From Streptomyces tibetensis (GTDB lineage: Bacteria > Actinomycetota > Actinomycetes > Streptomycetales > Streptomycetaceae), in contig NZ_SZVW01000007.1 of the NCBI RefSeq assembly GCF_007655005.1, forward strand, positions 124,001-188,000: DNA of 64,000 nucleotides, written 5' to 3'. Numbering within the stretch: the first letter of the stretch is position 1; every line of letters starts with the position of its first letter. A program made the position numbers and the translations under genes. The notes under the pieces were generated by a model that did not search any database, had not been told where the DNA came from, and saw only the letters and a program-made list of their open reading frames with translations. This document shows, in pieces, positions 34,451 to 42,952 of the stretch.

Positions 34451-34960
34451 ATGAGCACGCAGGACCCACCCCCGCAGGACGGCCGTACGCCGGACCGGCT
34501 GACGCACATCGACGAGGCGGGCGCCGCCCGCATGGTCGACGTGTCGGAGAAGGACGTGACCGCGCGCACCGCCCGCGCCAGCGGACGCGTCCTCGTCTCG
34601 CCCCGTGTGATCGAACTGCTGCGCGGCGAGGGCGTCCCGAAGGGCGACGCCCTCGCGACCGCGCGGATCGCGGGGATCATGGGCGCCAAACGCACCCCCG
34701 ACCTGATCCCGCTCTGTCACCCGTTGTCGGTGTCCGGTGTGAAACTGGACCTGTCGGTCGCGGACGACGCCGTGGAGATCCTGGCCACCGTGAAGACGAC
34801 GGACCGCACGGGTGTCGAGATGGAGGCCCTCACCGCGGTCTCCGTCGCCGCGCTCACCGTGATCGACATGGTCAAGGCGGTCGACAAGGGAGCGGTCATC
34901 ACGGACGTACGGGTGGAGGAGAAGACGGGCGGCAAGTCGGGCGACTGGAGTCGGTCATGA
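34451..34960 (+). CDS. moaC: Cyclic pyranopterin monophosphate synthase MoaC
   Basis: 169 residues. The LIPLCHPL motif near residue 88, [31 protein letters not shown] and the final [13 protein letters not shown] (conserved Lys residues) identify MoaC. It forms cyclic pyranopterin monophosphate in molybdenum cofactor synthesis, after MoaA, which is not in this window. GGGAG upstream of the ATG. The stop overlaps the next start as ATGA. Confidence 0.94.
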   Translation: MSTQDPPPQDGRTPDRLTHIDEAGAARMVDVSEKDVTARTARASGRVLVSPRVIELLRGEGVPKGDALATARIAGIMGAKRTPDLIPLCHPLSVSGVKLDLSVADDAVEILATVKTTDRTGVEMEALTAVSVAALTVIDMVKAVDKGAVITDVRVEEKTGGKSGDWSRS

Positions 34961-35457
34961 CGTACCGCGCTCTCGTCGTCACGGCCTCGAACCGGGCCGC
35001 CGCCGGGATCTACGAGGACAAGGGCGGCCCGATGGTCTCGGACGGCCTGAAGGGCTTCGGCTTCGAGGTCGACGGCCCCCAGGTCGTCCCCGACGGCGAC
35101 CCCGTGGAGGCGGCCCTGCGCGCCGGTGTCGACGCCGGCTACGACGTCATCGTCACCACCGGCGGCACGGGCATCTCGCCCACCGACCGCACGCCCGAGG
35201 CGACCCGCCGCGTGATCGACCACGAGGTGCCGGGCATCGCCGAGGCCATCCGGGCGTTCGGCCGCGAGAAGGTGCCCACCGCGGCGCTCTCCCGGGGCCT
35301 GGCCGGAGTGGCGGGCGGCACGCTGATCGTCAATCTGCCCGGCTCCAGCGGCGGCGTGAAGGACGGCCTCGCCGTCCTGGAGCCGCTGCTCGTCCACGCA
35401 GTCGAGCAGCTCCGGGGCGGCGACCACCCCAGACCGGGCACCGGGGGTGCGAGCTGA
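34957..35457 (+). CDS. MogA/MoaB family molybdopterin adenylyltransferase
   Basis: 166 residues. The nucleotide motif [19 protein letters not shown] and [13 protein letters not shown] are those of MoaB/MogA proteins, which adenylylate molybdopterin before metal insertion by MoeA. It overlaps moaC by four bases and so is coupled to it. Placed between Glp and the acetyltransferase, it supports a genuine cofactor role for the cluster. Confidence 0.92.
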   Translation: MTYRALVVTASNRAAAGIYEDKGGPMVSDGLKGFGFEVDGPQVVPDGDPVEAALRAGVDAGYDVIVTTGGTGISPTDRTPEATRRVIDHEVPGIAEAIRAFGREKVPTAALSRGLAGVAGGTLIVNLPGSSGGVKDGLAVLEPLLVHAVEQLRGGDHPRPGTGGAS

Positions 35458-35474
35458 ACAGCCCATCCTGGCCC

Positions 35475-36101
35475 GTGGAGCTGGTGGACGGCGACATCGT
35501 CCTCAGGCCGATAAAGCTGCGCGACCAGCGGGCATGGCGCGAGGTCAACCGGCGCAACCGCGACTGGCTGCGCCCCTGGGAGGCGACGATCCCGCCGCCC
35601 GCACCGGGCGGGCCGATGGCGCACCGCCCCACCTTCCGCCAGATGGTCCGCCATCTGAGGTCGGAGGCGAACGCGGGCCGGATGCTGCCCTTCGTCATCG
35701 AGTACCAGGGGCGGCTGGTCGGGCAGTTGACCGTCGCCGGGATCACCTGGGGCTCGATGTGCTCGGGGCACGTCGGGTACTGGGTGGACGAGTCGGTGGC
35801 CGGCCGCGGGGTGATGCCGACGTCGGTGGCGCTCGTCGTGGACCACTGTTTCCGCACCGTCGGACTGCACCGCATCGAAGTCTGCATTCGCCCGGAGAAC
35901 GGGCCCAGCCGCCGGGTCGTGGAAAAACTCGGATTCCGCGAGGAGGGGCTGCGGCCGCGCTATCTCCACATCGACGGAGCATGGCGCGACCATCTCGTCT
36001 TCGCCCTGACGGCCGAGGAGGTGCCGGACGGCTTGCTGAAGCGCTGGCACCGGGCACGGTCGCAGAGCAACCCCGGAATGCGGCGCCACCCCGGAAATTG
36101 A
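35475..36101 (+). CDS. RimJ/RimL-type GNAT acetyltransferase
   Basis: 208 residues. GNAT of the ribosomal-protein acetylase type: LRPIKLRDQRAWREVNRRNRDWLRPWE start, VGYWVDESVAGRGVMPTSVALVVDHCF acetyl-CoA region, and ENGPSRRVVEKLGFREEG near residue 140 (motifs listed separately). Likely acetylates a protein N-terminus. The GTG start lacks a clear ribosome site; a CTG seven codons earlier overlaps the moaB stop as CTGA and would read [13 protein letters not shown], an alternative start. It sits between the molybdopterin genes and sepX, as in corynebacteria. Confidence 0.85.
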   Translation: MELVDGDIVLRPIKLRDQRAWREVNRRNRDWLRPWEATIPPPAPGGPMAHRPTFRQMVRHLRSEANAGRMLPFVIEYQGRLVGQLTVAGITWGSMCSGHVGYWVDESVAGRGVMPTSVALVVDHCFRTVGLHRIEVCIRPENGPSRRVVEKLGFREEGLRPRYLHIDGAWRDHLVFALTAEEVPDGLLKRWHRARSQSNPGMRRHPGN

Positions 36102-36273
36102 ATACATGTTCGAAATTGATCGGCCGATGACCATCTCAGGGCAATGAATTCCCGGCCCGAGTGGTCTGCTGATCGCATCGGTCACAAAAAAAGTTAGAAA
36201 TATCAGCCAGATCGTGCGACACACCGGCTCAATTGGCAGATGGCCTCACACAAACCCCTCTACGGTGTGAGAC

Positions 36274-37524
36274 GTGAGCAGCAGCGGCCTCATCTACGCA
36301 GTCATTGTCGGGGCCTGGGCCGCCTACTTGGTGCCGATGTGGCTCCGTAGGCAGGACGAGCTGAACGAGGCCCGTCCGACGGAACGCTTCAGCACCGCCA
36401 TCCGGCTGCTGTCCGGACGGGCGGGAATGGAGCGCCGGTACGCCAAGGACCTGCGGGCGCGCTCCACCGACGAGGGGGAGCAGGGCGCCGAGAACCCGGA
36501 CGCCGTCACCGACTCGGTGGACGTCCGGGCCTTCGCCGTGTCCAAGACCCGTCCGCAGACCCAGGCACCCGTACCGTCGCCCGCCCCCGAGCAGCCGGCC
36601 CGCCCGGCGGCCCCCGAACCCCAGGCCCGGCAGTCGCCCGCACCCAACGCGGCGCGCTCCGGGCGCCCCCGGGAGCGGGTGCCCGCCGCCCGGCGCGGCC
36701 CCTCGGCGCAGGCGAACCAGGCGGCCGCGGCACGAGCCCGGCGCTCGAAGGTCCTCGCGCGCCGTCGGCGCACCACCACCATGCTGTTCCTCGCCTTCAC
36801 TCTCGGCGCGATCGTCGCCGCGGTCGGGGGACTCGCGTTCCTGTGGGCCCCCGGCGTGCCCGCGGTCATGCTCAGCGTCTACATCGCCTATCTGCGCTCC
36901 CAGGAGCGCCGTCGCTTCACCTACCAGATGGACCGGCGGATGGCCGAGGCCGCGGCCCAGCGCCTGCGGGAGCGGCAGCGCCAGCCCCGCCGACGCGCCC
37001 TGGCCGACGAGGAGAGCGACGAAACGGAGGAGGGACCCGAGTCGGTGACCGACCCCGGCCTCTCGGCCCTCGCGGCGGACCGGCGCGCCCTCGTCGAGCA
37101 GACCGACCACGCGGAGTGGGTCGACCAGCAGCGCGAGCGCCGGCGGCGGCCCGGGCAGGGCGGCGACAGCTGGGAGCCGGTGCCGGTCCCCCTGCCGACC
37201 TATGTGACGGCTCCGGTCGCCCCGCGCGCCACCAGCGACGTGGACCTCGGGGCACCCGACACCTGGAGCTCGGCCCGGTCGAGCACGGTGACCCCGGACG
37301 CGGAGAACGACTCAGGCGCCGCCGACCACCCGGGCGAGCCGCACCCGTCCGACCCGGACGCCGGTGACGGCGACGGACACACCGACGCCCTCCCCCATGC
37401 ACGCACGCGCTCGCGCGGGGGGACCCCCAGGGCGGCCTCCGCCCGACGGGCCCGGGAGCGCGGCCGCACCCCGCTGTTCGACCAGTACGAGGACGGGGAG
37501 CGGCCCCGGGCCGCGAATGAGTAG
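36274..37524 (+). CDS. sepX: SepX/GlpR-like divisome membrane protein
   Basis: 416 residues. An N-terminal helix (LIYAVIVGAWAAYLVPMWL) and a central pair of helices (TMLFLAFTLGAIVAAVGGLAFLWAPGVPAVML region, about 170-205) anchor a long Pro/Arg/Glu-rich cytoplasmic chain. This N-terminal motif ending PMWLRRQDELNEARPTERFS is the hallmark of actinobacterial SepX (septal protein required for normal hyphal cross-walls) and corynebacterial GlpR, the membrane receptor for Glp. The GTG start has no ribosome site but TACGGT ends seven bases before it, so it may be leaderless. Assignment rests on recalled similarity and synteny. Confidence 0.82.
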   Translation: MSSSGLIYAVIVGAWAAYLVPMWLRRQDELNEARPTERFSTAIRLLSGRAGMERRYAKDLRARSTDEGEQGAENPDAVTDSVDVRAFAVSKTRPQTQAPVPSPAPEQPARPAAPEPQARQSPAPNAARSGRPRERVPAARRGPSAQANQAAAARARRSKVLARRRRTTTMLFLAFTLGAIVAAVGGLAFLWAPGVPAVMLSVYIAYLRSQERRRFTYQMDRRMAEAAAQRLRERQRQPRRRALADEESDETEEGPESVTDPGLSALAADRRALVEQTDHAEWVDQQRERRRRPGQGGDSWEPVPVPLPTYVTAPVAPRATSDVDLGAPDTWSSARSSTVTPDAENDSGAADHPGEPHPSDPDAGDGDGHTDALPHARTRSRGGTPRAASARRARERGRTPLFDQYEDGERPRAANE

Positions 37525-37563
37525 CGCCGCGAAGTCGCAGGTGACCGCCCCTGGGGAACGGAT

Positions 37564-37593
37564 TTCCAAGCAGGCCGATCGGGGTGCTAAAGT
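37564..37593 (+). promoter_or_regulatory. Promoter of tRNA-Ala
   Basis: TTCCAA, 18 bases, TAAAGT, 14 bases before the tRNA. Confidence 0.45.
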
Positions 37594-37607
37594 TTCACTC
37601 GTTGCAA

Positions 37608-37681
37608 GGGCCTGTGGCGCAGTCCGGTAGCGCACCTCGTTCGCATCGAGGGGGCCAGGGGTTCAAATCCCCTCAGGTCCA
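37608..37681 (+). tRNA. tRNA-Ala(CGC)
   Basis: A 74-base cloverleaf: acceptor GGGCCTG/CAGGTCC (one G-T pair), D arm GCGC/GCGC, anticodon stem CCTCG/CGAGG with loop TTCGCAT (anticodon CGC, codon GCG), 5-base variable loop, T arm AGGGG-TTCAAAT-CCCCT, discriminator A. CCA is not encoded. It reads GCG, one of the two most used alanine codons in this genome. Confidence 0.96.
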
Positions 37682-37687
37682 CGCAGC

Positions 37688-37723
37688 TCAGAGCCCCGGT
37701 CGGGAAACCGATCGGGGCTCTGA
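37688..37723. terminator. tRNA terminator
   Basis: TCAGAGCCCCGGTCGG, loop GAAA, CCGATCGGGGCTCTGA: a 16-bp stem with one G-T pair, 7 bases after the tRNA. Confidence 0.9.
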
Positions 37724-37834
37724 CGTGTGTTCAGCGCCACACCATTGCCCAAGCTTGGCCGGGCCATGGATCTCCTTCGCGATCTCACCGCGGACACTGG
37801 GGCGTCCAGCCGATGCGCTCACCGCGGAGCTGCC

Positions 37835-38281
37835 GTGGCACACCTCGTTCCCGACGCCGTCGCCGCCGTCCTCGCAGGCGGGATGGACCTGTTCCTCGTC
37901 CGGGCGGCGTGGCTGCACTGGATCGGCTCCGACCGTGCGCCCGACATCCCGTACGGGTACTCGTGGAACCCGTCGGTCGTACGCGGGCACGAGCGCGGCA
38001 TCGTCGCCCTCGCCGCCTGGGCGGTCTGCCTCACGGTCGGAGTCGCCGCCGCCACCGCTGCCGAGGGCGTCGCGGGGCTCGCACTGGTGCATGTCAGTGC
38101 GCTCTTCATCCTTGGCTCGCTCCCTTGGACGGCGCTGCATCTGACGATCGCCTGGTTCAACTGGCCGAAGGCGCTGGTGCCGCCGCACCGGCGGGGCGAG
38201 AGCGGCTCGGTGACCGAGTGGTGGCGGCAGCGCGGGCAGCGCGCGGCGCGTGACAAGGGCCGCGCCCGGGACGGTCGCTGA
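37835..38281 (+). CDS. Small membrane protein of unknown function
   Basis: 148 residues with three hydrophobic helices (VAAVLAGGMDLFLVRAAWL is partly one; AAWAVCLTVGVAAATA; LVHVSALFILGSLPWTALHL). The C-terminus is basic. The GTG was chosen because GGAG lies five bases upstream; the frame is open for 36 further codons upstream, but that part reads as the spacer after the tRNA terminator. No family recognised. Convergent with the next acetyltransferase gene. Confidence 0.65.
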   Translation: MAHLVPDAVAAVLAGGMDLFLVRAAWLHWIGSDRAPDIPYGYSWNPSVVRGHERGIVALAAWAVCLTVGVAAATAAEGVAGLALVHVSALFILGSLPWTALHLTIAWFNWPKALVPPHRRGESGSVTEWWRQRGQRAARDKGRARDGR

Positions 38282-38300
38282 GCCCTCGTCAGCCGTGTGG

Positions 38301-38777
38301 TCAGAGTCGCTTCGCGAAGCAGCGGCTCGCGTCGTGGAAGCGGTAATAGCCGAACTTGGCGCACGGCTCGTAACCGCTGGACGTGTACAGGGCAATGGCC
38401 TCGGGCTGCTTGGTGCCGGTCTCCAGGACCATGCGGCGGCGGCCCGCGGCGCGGGCGTCCTCCTCCAGAGCGGCCAGGACGCGCCGGGCCAGACCCCGGC
38501 CGCGCATGGCGTCGACCACGTACATGCGCTTGAGCTCGGCGTCGCCGTCGAGGTTGCCCTCGCCGTTGCTGTCCTGGGAGCGCCAGCCGCCCGAGGCGAC
38601 GGGGGTGCCGTGCTCGTCGTACGCGATCAGGTAGACGCCGTTCGGCGGGTCGAAGTCCGCGGCGGCCATGGGCGTGGCGTCGCCGTCGTCGCCGTAGCGG
38701 ACGGCGTACTCGGCCTGGACCTGGTCGTTCAGCTTCATGGCGTCGGGGTGGTCGAAGGAGACCCGGCGTATGTGCAT
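38301..38777 (-). CDS. GNAT family N-acetyltransferase
   Basis: 158 residues. A central GNAT core with KRMYVVDAMRGRGLARRVLAALEEDARAAG (acetyl-CoA loop RGRGLA) and the terminal LYTSSGYEPCAKFGYY stretch. The substrate is unknown. The ATG has only a weak ribosome site. It is divergent from xthA with 60 bases between starts, which contain the palindrome CTGGAC-CTC-GTCCAG. Confidence 0.83.
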   Translation of the reverse strand: MHIRRVSFDHPDAMKLNDQVQAEYAVRYGDDGDATPMAAADFDPPNGVYLIAYDEHGTPVASGGWRSQDSNGEGNLDGDAELKRMYVVDAMRGRGLARRVLAALEEDARAAGRRRMVLETGTKQPEAIALYTSSGYEPCAKFGYYRFHDASRCFAKRL

Positions 38778-38837
38778 GGCCGCTACCGTATTCGATCTGG
38801 AACTGGACCTCGTCCAGCGTGCCGGTATCGTGCCGGG

Positions 38838-39641
38838 GTGCTCACTGTGACAACTGTGAATGTGAACGGGCTGCGTGCCGCCGCGAAGAAGGGCTTCGTG
38901 GAGTGGCTCGCCGACACCGAAGCCGATGTGCTGTGCCTGCAGGAGGTGCGCGCCGAGCCGGAGCAGCTGCCGGAGCACGTCCGCACGCCCGAGGGGTGGC
39001 ATGTGGTGCACGCGCCGGCCGCCGCCAAGGGCCGGGCCGGGGTGTCCCTGTACAGCCGCCGCGAGCCCGACCGGGTCCGGATCGGCTTCGGCTCGGAGGA
39101 GTTCGACGGCAGCGGGCGGTACGTGGAGATCGACCTGCCGGGCGTCACCGTGGCGTCCCTCTACCTGCCCTCCGGTGAGGTCGGCACCGAGCGGCAGGAC
39201 GAGAAGGAACGCTTCATGGGCGAGTTCCTCGTCCACCTGAAGGGGCTGCGGGAGCGTGCGGCCGCCGACGGGCGCGAGGTGCTCGTCTGCGGCGACTGGA
39301 ACATCGCCCACCAGCGGGCCGACCTGAAGAACTGGCGCGGCAACCAGAAGAACTCCGGGTTCCTGCCCGAGGAGCGCGAGTGGCTCGGCCAGGTGCTCGA
39401 CCCGGCCGACGGCGGGTACGTCGACGTCGTACGCGCCCTGCACCCGGACACCGAGGGGCCGTACTCGTGGTGGTCGTACCGGGGGCGGGCCTTCGACAAT
39501 GACTCAGGATGGAGGATCGACTACCACGTGGCCACCCCGGGGCTGACCGAGCGCGCGGTCAAGGGGTTCGTGGAGCGGGCGGCCACGCACGCCGAGCGGT
39601 GGTCCGACCACGCGCCGGTGACCGTGGTCTACGACCGCTAG
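38838..39641 (+). CDS. xthA: Exodeoxyribonuclease III
   Basis: 267 residues of the exonuclease III/AP endonuclease fold. Catalytic motifs are all visible: NVNGLRAA, CLQEVRAE (metal Glu), VCGDWNIAH, NDSGWRIDYHVAT and the final WSDHAPV (Asp-His). It repairs abasic sites and degrades duplex 3' ends. The GTG lies seven bases after TATCGT with no ribosome site, so it may be leaderless. Its TAG stop overlaps the stop of the convergent MerR gene within CTAG. Confidence 0.92.
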   Translation: MLTVTTVNVNGLRAAAKKGFVEWLADTEADVLCLQEVRAEPEQLPEHVRTPEGWHVVHAPAAAKGRAGVSLYSRREPDRVRIGFGSEEFDGSGRYVEIDLPGVTVASLYLPSGEVGTERQDEKERFMGEFLVHLKGLRERAAADGREVLVCGDWNIAHQRADLKNWRGNQKNSGFLPEEREWLGQVLDPADGGYVDVVRALHPDTEGPYSWWSYRGRAFDNDSGWRIDYHVATPGLTERAVKGFVERAATHAERWSDHAPVTVVYDR

Positions 39642-40279
39642 GGCTTTCGCATCCTCCGGTCCAGCGCCAGTGACAGCTCCGCCTCCACCACGCTGCGGGC
39701 CAGGGGGCGCAGGCGGGGGAGGTCCTGGGCGGAGGTGTGGCGCAGGACCAGGTCGGTAAAGAGGTCGGCGAGGGCGTCGGCGTGGGTGCGGACCTGCTGG
39801 GCGGCGCGGAGGACCTCCGCGAGGGGGATGCCCTCGTGGACCAGGGCCGATGAGACGTCCAGCAGGCGGCGGCTTATGTGGACGATCTCCTCGCCGTCGG
39901 TGCCGAGGTAGCCGAGTTCCATCGCGGCGGCGAGGTTCTCGGGTGTGGCCTCGCCCGCGTAGTGGTCGGCGAGTTCCTCGGGGGTGAGGTGGACGGGCTC
40001 CTCCTCGGTGGGGCCGCCGACGCCGAGCAGGTCGCCGACGTCCCGGCCGTGATCGAAGGCCTCCGCCAGTTCCGCGATGCCGTTGAGGGTGTGGCCGCGC
40101 TCCAGCAGTGCCGTGATCGTGCGCAGCCTGGCCAGGTGATGGTCGTCGTACCAGGCGATGCGGCCCTCGCGGCGGGGTGGCGGGATCAGTTTGCGTTCGC
40201 GGTAGAAGCGCAGGGTGCGCACCGTGATCCCGGCGAGCCGGGCCAGCTCTTCCATGCGGTATTCACGCTTCTCGGCCAC
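39638..40279 (-). CDS. MerR family transcriptional regulator
   Basis: 213 residues. The N-terminal MerR HTH (MEELARLAGITVRTLRFYRERKLIPPPRREGRIAWYDDHHLARL, read as HTH plus wing) is complete; the C-terminal half is a long helical effector domain with no metal-binding cysteines, so it senses an organic ligand or another signal. GTG start seven bases after AAGG. It is divergent from the monooxygenase cassette, with about 130 bases between, making it a candidate regulator of those genes, although the palindrome there is of TetR type. Confidence 0.87.
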   Translation of the reverse strand: MAEKREYRMEELARLAGITVRTLRFYRERKLIPPPRREGRIAWYDDHHLARLRTITALLERGHTLNGIAELAEAFDHGRDVGDLLGVGGPTEEEPVHLTPEELADHYAGEATPENLAAAMELGYLGTDGEEIVHISRRLLDVSSALVHEGIPLAEVLRAAQQVRTHADALADLFTDLVLRHTSAQDLPRLRPLARSVVEAELSLALDRRMRKP

Positions 40280-40363
40280 CTGGGCACCTTAAGGCGTACT
40301 GCGGGTAACTTCCTCGCCTCGCCCCCTACCCATCAGTACGCCGCTGCCCTACGCTCCCATTGC

Positions 40364-40379
40364 GCCAGTGTTCACTGGC
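40364..40379. promoter_or_regulatory. Perfect 16-bp operator palindrome before monooxygenase cassette
   Basis: GCCAGTG-TT-CACTGGC, 31 bases before the monooxygenase ATG. The core AGTGTTCACT is like TetR-family operators. Position suggests repression of the cassette. Confidence 0.65.
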
Positions 40380-40409
40380 ACGGTTCTCGTGGTGCGTGGA
40401 GGTGTCGGC

Positions 40410-41924
40410 ATGGGCGAGCGCGAGCATGTGCGGGTCGCGGTGGTCGGGTCCGGGTTCGGCGGGCTGGGGGCCGCCGTGCGGCTGCGTCGCGAGGGTGTCA
40501 CCGACTTCGTCGTCCTGGAGCGGGCGAGCAGTGTCGGCGGCACCTGGCGGGACAACAGCTACCCGGGATGCCGGTGTGACGTGCCCTCGCACCTCTACTC
40601 GTTCTCCTTCGCGCCCCATCCCGACTGGCCGCGCACCTTCTCGGGGCAGGAGCACATCCGCGCCTACCTGGAGCACGTGACGGACGTGTTCCGGCTGCGG
40701 CCGCACATCCGCTTCGACTCGGAGGTGAAGCGGATGAGCTGGAACGGCGAGCGGTTGTGCTGGGACATCGAGACCAGCAGCGGGAACCTGTCGGCGGATC
40801 TGGTCGTGTCGGCGACGGGGCCGCTGTCCGACCCGAAGGTGCCGGACATCCCCGGGCTGGAGTCCTTCCCGGGCAAGGTGTTCCACTCGGCCCGCTGGGA
40901 CCACGACTACGACCTGCGTGGCAAGCGCGTCGCGATGGTGGGGACCGGCGCCTCGGCCGCCCAGATCGTGCCGTCGATCCAGCCCGACGTCTCGCGGCTC
41001 ACGTTGTTCCAGCGCACAGCCCCTTGGGTGATGCCCCGCATGGACCGGGCGATCAGCGACGCCGAGCGGTGGGTGCACCGGCGGTTCCCCTTCACCTCGC
41101 AGGTGCGGCGCGGACTGCTGTGGGGCATCCGCGAGTTGCAGGTCCAGGCGTTCACCAAGCGTCCGAAGCAGCTCGGGCTCGTCGAGGACCTGGCCCGGCG
41201 CAACATGGCCCGGTCCATCAAGGATCCGGCCCTGCGGGCGAAGCTCACCCCCGACTACCGCATCGGCTGCAAGCGGATCCTGCTGTCCAGCGACTACTAC
41301 CCGGCGCTCGCACAGCCGAATGTGGACGTGATCGCGAGCGGGCTGGCCGAGGTCCGCGGCTCGACCCTCGTCGCCGCCGACGGCAGTGAGGCCGAGGTGG
41401 ACGCGATCGTCTTCGGTACCGGCTTCCACGTCACCGACATGCCCATCGCCGAGCGGGTCGTGGGCGCCGACGGGCGGACCCTCGCCGAGACCTGGAAGGG
41501 GGGCATGGAGGCCCTGCGCGGTGCCTCGGCGGCCGGTTTCCCCAACTGGATGACGGTCATCGGGCCCAACACGGGCCTCGGGAACAATTCGATGATCCTG
41601 ATGATCGAGTCCCAGCTGAACTACCTCGCCGACTACCTCCGCCAGCTCGACGTCCTCGGCGGCCGGGTCGCCCTCGACGCCCGCCCGGACGCCGTGCGCA
41701 CCTGGAACGACCGGGTGCAGGAGCGCATGAAGCGCACCGTGTGGAACACCGGCGGCTGCACCAGCTGGTACCTCGACGCGAGCGGCCGCAACACCACCAT
41801 CTGGCCCGGCACCACCGGGGAGTTCCGGCGGGCGACGCGGCGGGTGGACCTCGCGGAGTACGAGGTCCTGCGGGCACCCGTGACCGGCAGGCCCGCCGCG
41901 CAGACGGCCGGGGTGGACGCGTGA
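40410..41924 (+). CDS. Flavin-containing (Baeyer-Villiger-type) monooxygenase
   Basis: 504 residues. FAD motif VVGSGFGGLGAA at the N-terminus, GGTWRDNSYPGCRCDVPSHLYSFSF after it, NADPH motif MVGTGASAAQ near residue 180, and between them FPGKVFHSARWD, which fits the Baeyer-Villiger fingerprint FxGxxxHxxxW(P/D). It should insert oxygen next to a ketone using FAD and NADPH. ATG with TGGAGG six bases upstream. The stop overlaps the following hydrolase start as GTGA. Confidence 0.9.
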   Translation: MGEREHVRVAVVGSGFGGLGAAVRLRREGVTDFVVLERASSVGGTWRDNSYPGCRCDVPSHLYSFSFAPHPDWPRTFSGQEHIRAYLEHVTDVFRLRPHIRFDSEVKRMSWNGERLCWDIETSSGNLSADLVVSATGPLSDPKVPDIPGLESFPGKVFHSARWDHDYDLRGKRVAMVGTGASAAQIVPSIQPDVSRLTLFQRTAPWVMPRMDRAISDAERWVHRRFPFTSQVRRGLLWGIRELQVQAFTKRPKQLGLVEDLARRNMARSIKDPALRAKLTPDYRIGCKRILLSSDYYPALAQPNVDVIASGLAEVRGSTLVAADGSEAEVDAIVFGTGFHVTDMPIAERVVGADGRTLAETWKGGMEALRGASAAGFPNWMTVIGPNTGLGNNSMILMIESQLNYLADYLRQLDVLGGRVALDARPDAVRTWNDRVQERMKRTVWNTGGCTSWYLDASGRNTTIWPGTTGEFRRATRRVDLAEYEVLRAPVTGRPAAQTAGVDA

Positions 41925-42952
41925 GCCGCCTCCCGCACGTCGACTCCGGGCCCTACGCCCCGCCCGCCCCGGCGCGCGAGCTGACCGCCGTCTCCGCCGA
42001 CGGGGCCCGGCTGCACGTCGAGATCCACGGGCCCGAGGGCGCCCCCGCCGTCGTCCTGGCCCACGGCTGGACCTGCTCCACCGCCTTCTGGGCGGCGCAG
42101 CTGCGTGACCTGGCCGCCGACCACCGGGTCATCGCCTACGACCAGCGCGGTCACGGCCGCAGCCCCGCGAGCCCCGCGAGCAGCTCCGACGCGCTCGCCG
42201 ACGACCTGGAAGCGGTCCTCGAGGCGACCCTCGCGCCCGGCGAACAGGCCGTCATCGCGGGGCACTCCATGGGCGGGATGACCGTGATGGCGGCCTCCGG
42301 CAGAGCCGCCTTCCGGGCGCACGCGGCTGCCGTCCTGCTGTGCAGCACGGGCAGTTCGCAGCTGGTCGCGGCCTCCACGGTCGTCCCGATGCGGCCCGGG
42401 CGGATACGGACCTGGCTGACCCGGCGGATCCTCGGCTCCCGCGCCCCGCTCGGGCCGGTCACGCCGCTCGCCCGCCGCATCCTCAAGTACGGGACGATGG
42501 GCCCCGGTTCGGCCCCGCACATGATCGAGGCGTGTGCCCGGATCGTGCACGCCTGCCCCCGCGAGGTCCGCCACTCCTGGTCGCAGGTGCTGGACCTGCT
42601 CGACCTCGACCACGGCGTGCGTGAGCTGGACGTGCCCACGGCCGTGCTCGTCGGTACGGCGGACCGGCTGACGCCGCCGGTGCAGGCCCGGGCCCTGGCC
42701 GCCGCCCTCCCGCACTGCACCGGGCTCGTCGAACTGCCCGGCATCGGCCACATGACGCCCGTCGAGGCACCCGACCTGGTCAGCGACACCATCCGGGAAC
42801 TCGTCCGGGCACACGTCGAGGTCCGGGCACACAACGAAGCCCACACACGCGTCGAGGGCCACGCACACGTCGAGGGCCACGCACACGTCGAGTCCCACGC
42901 ATACGTCGAGTCCCACGCACACATCCGGGTCGCAACCGAGGAGAGCGCATGA
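41921..42952 (+). CDS. Alpha/beta hydrolase with histidine-rich repeat tail
   Basis: 343 residues. Catalytic triad visible: nucleophile in GHSMGG near residue 114, Asp in VGTADRLTP, His in LPGIGHMTP; oxyanion segment LAHGWTCSTAFW. Suited to cleaving esters or lactones made by the upstream monooxygenase. After the fold ends (about residue 295) there is a 45-residue tail with the repeat HVEGHA. Coupled by GTGA to the monooxygenase and by ATGA to the SDR. Confidence 0.88.
   Translation: MSRLPHVDSGPYAPPAPARELTAVSADGARLHVEIHGPEGAPAVVLAHGWTCSTAFWAAQLRDLAADHRVIAYDQRGHGRSPASPASSSDALADDLEAVLEATLAPGEQAVIAGHSMGGMTVMAASGRAAFRAHAAAVLLCSTGSSQLVAASTVVPMRPGRIRTWLTRRILGSRAPLGPVTPLARRILKYGTMGPGSAPHMIEACARIVHACPREVRHSWSQVLDLLDLDHGVRELDVPTAVLVGTADRLTPPVQARALAAALPHCTGLVELPGIGHMTPVEAPDLVSDTIRELVRAHVEVRAHNEAHTRVEGHAHVEGHAHVESHAYVESHAHIRVATEESA
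42843..42925 (+). repeat. 18-bp coding repeat in hydrolase C-terminus
   Basis: About four and a half copies of CACGTCGAGGGCCACGCA-type units (18 bases), encoding His/Tyr-Val-Glu-Gly/Ser-His-Ala. Frame is preserved. Confidence 0.88.

Noticed and set aside
35475..36130. Alternative frame in the acetyltransferase region as a second gene
   Set aside because: Only one frame shows GNAT motifs; the others are Arg/Pro-rich shadows.
37608..37723. Integration site of a mobile element at tRNA-Ala
   Set aside because: No integrase, no repeated tRNA 3' end and ordinary core genes on both sides.
39638..39641. Overlapping convergent stops of xthA and the MerR gene (CTAG) as a functional signal
   Set aside because: A shared palindromic stop is expected by chance when compact genes converge.
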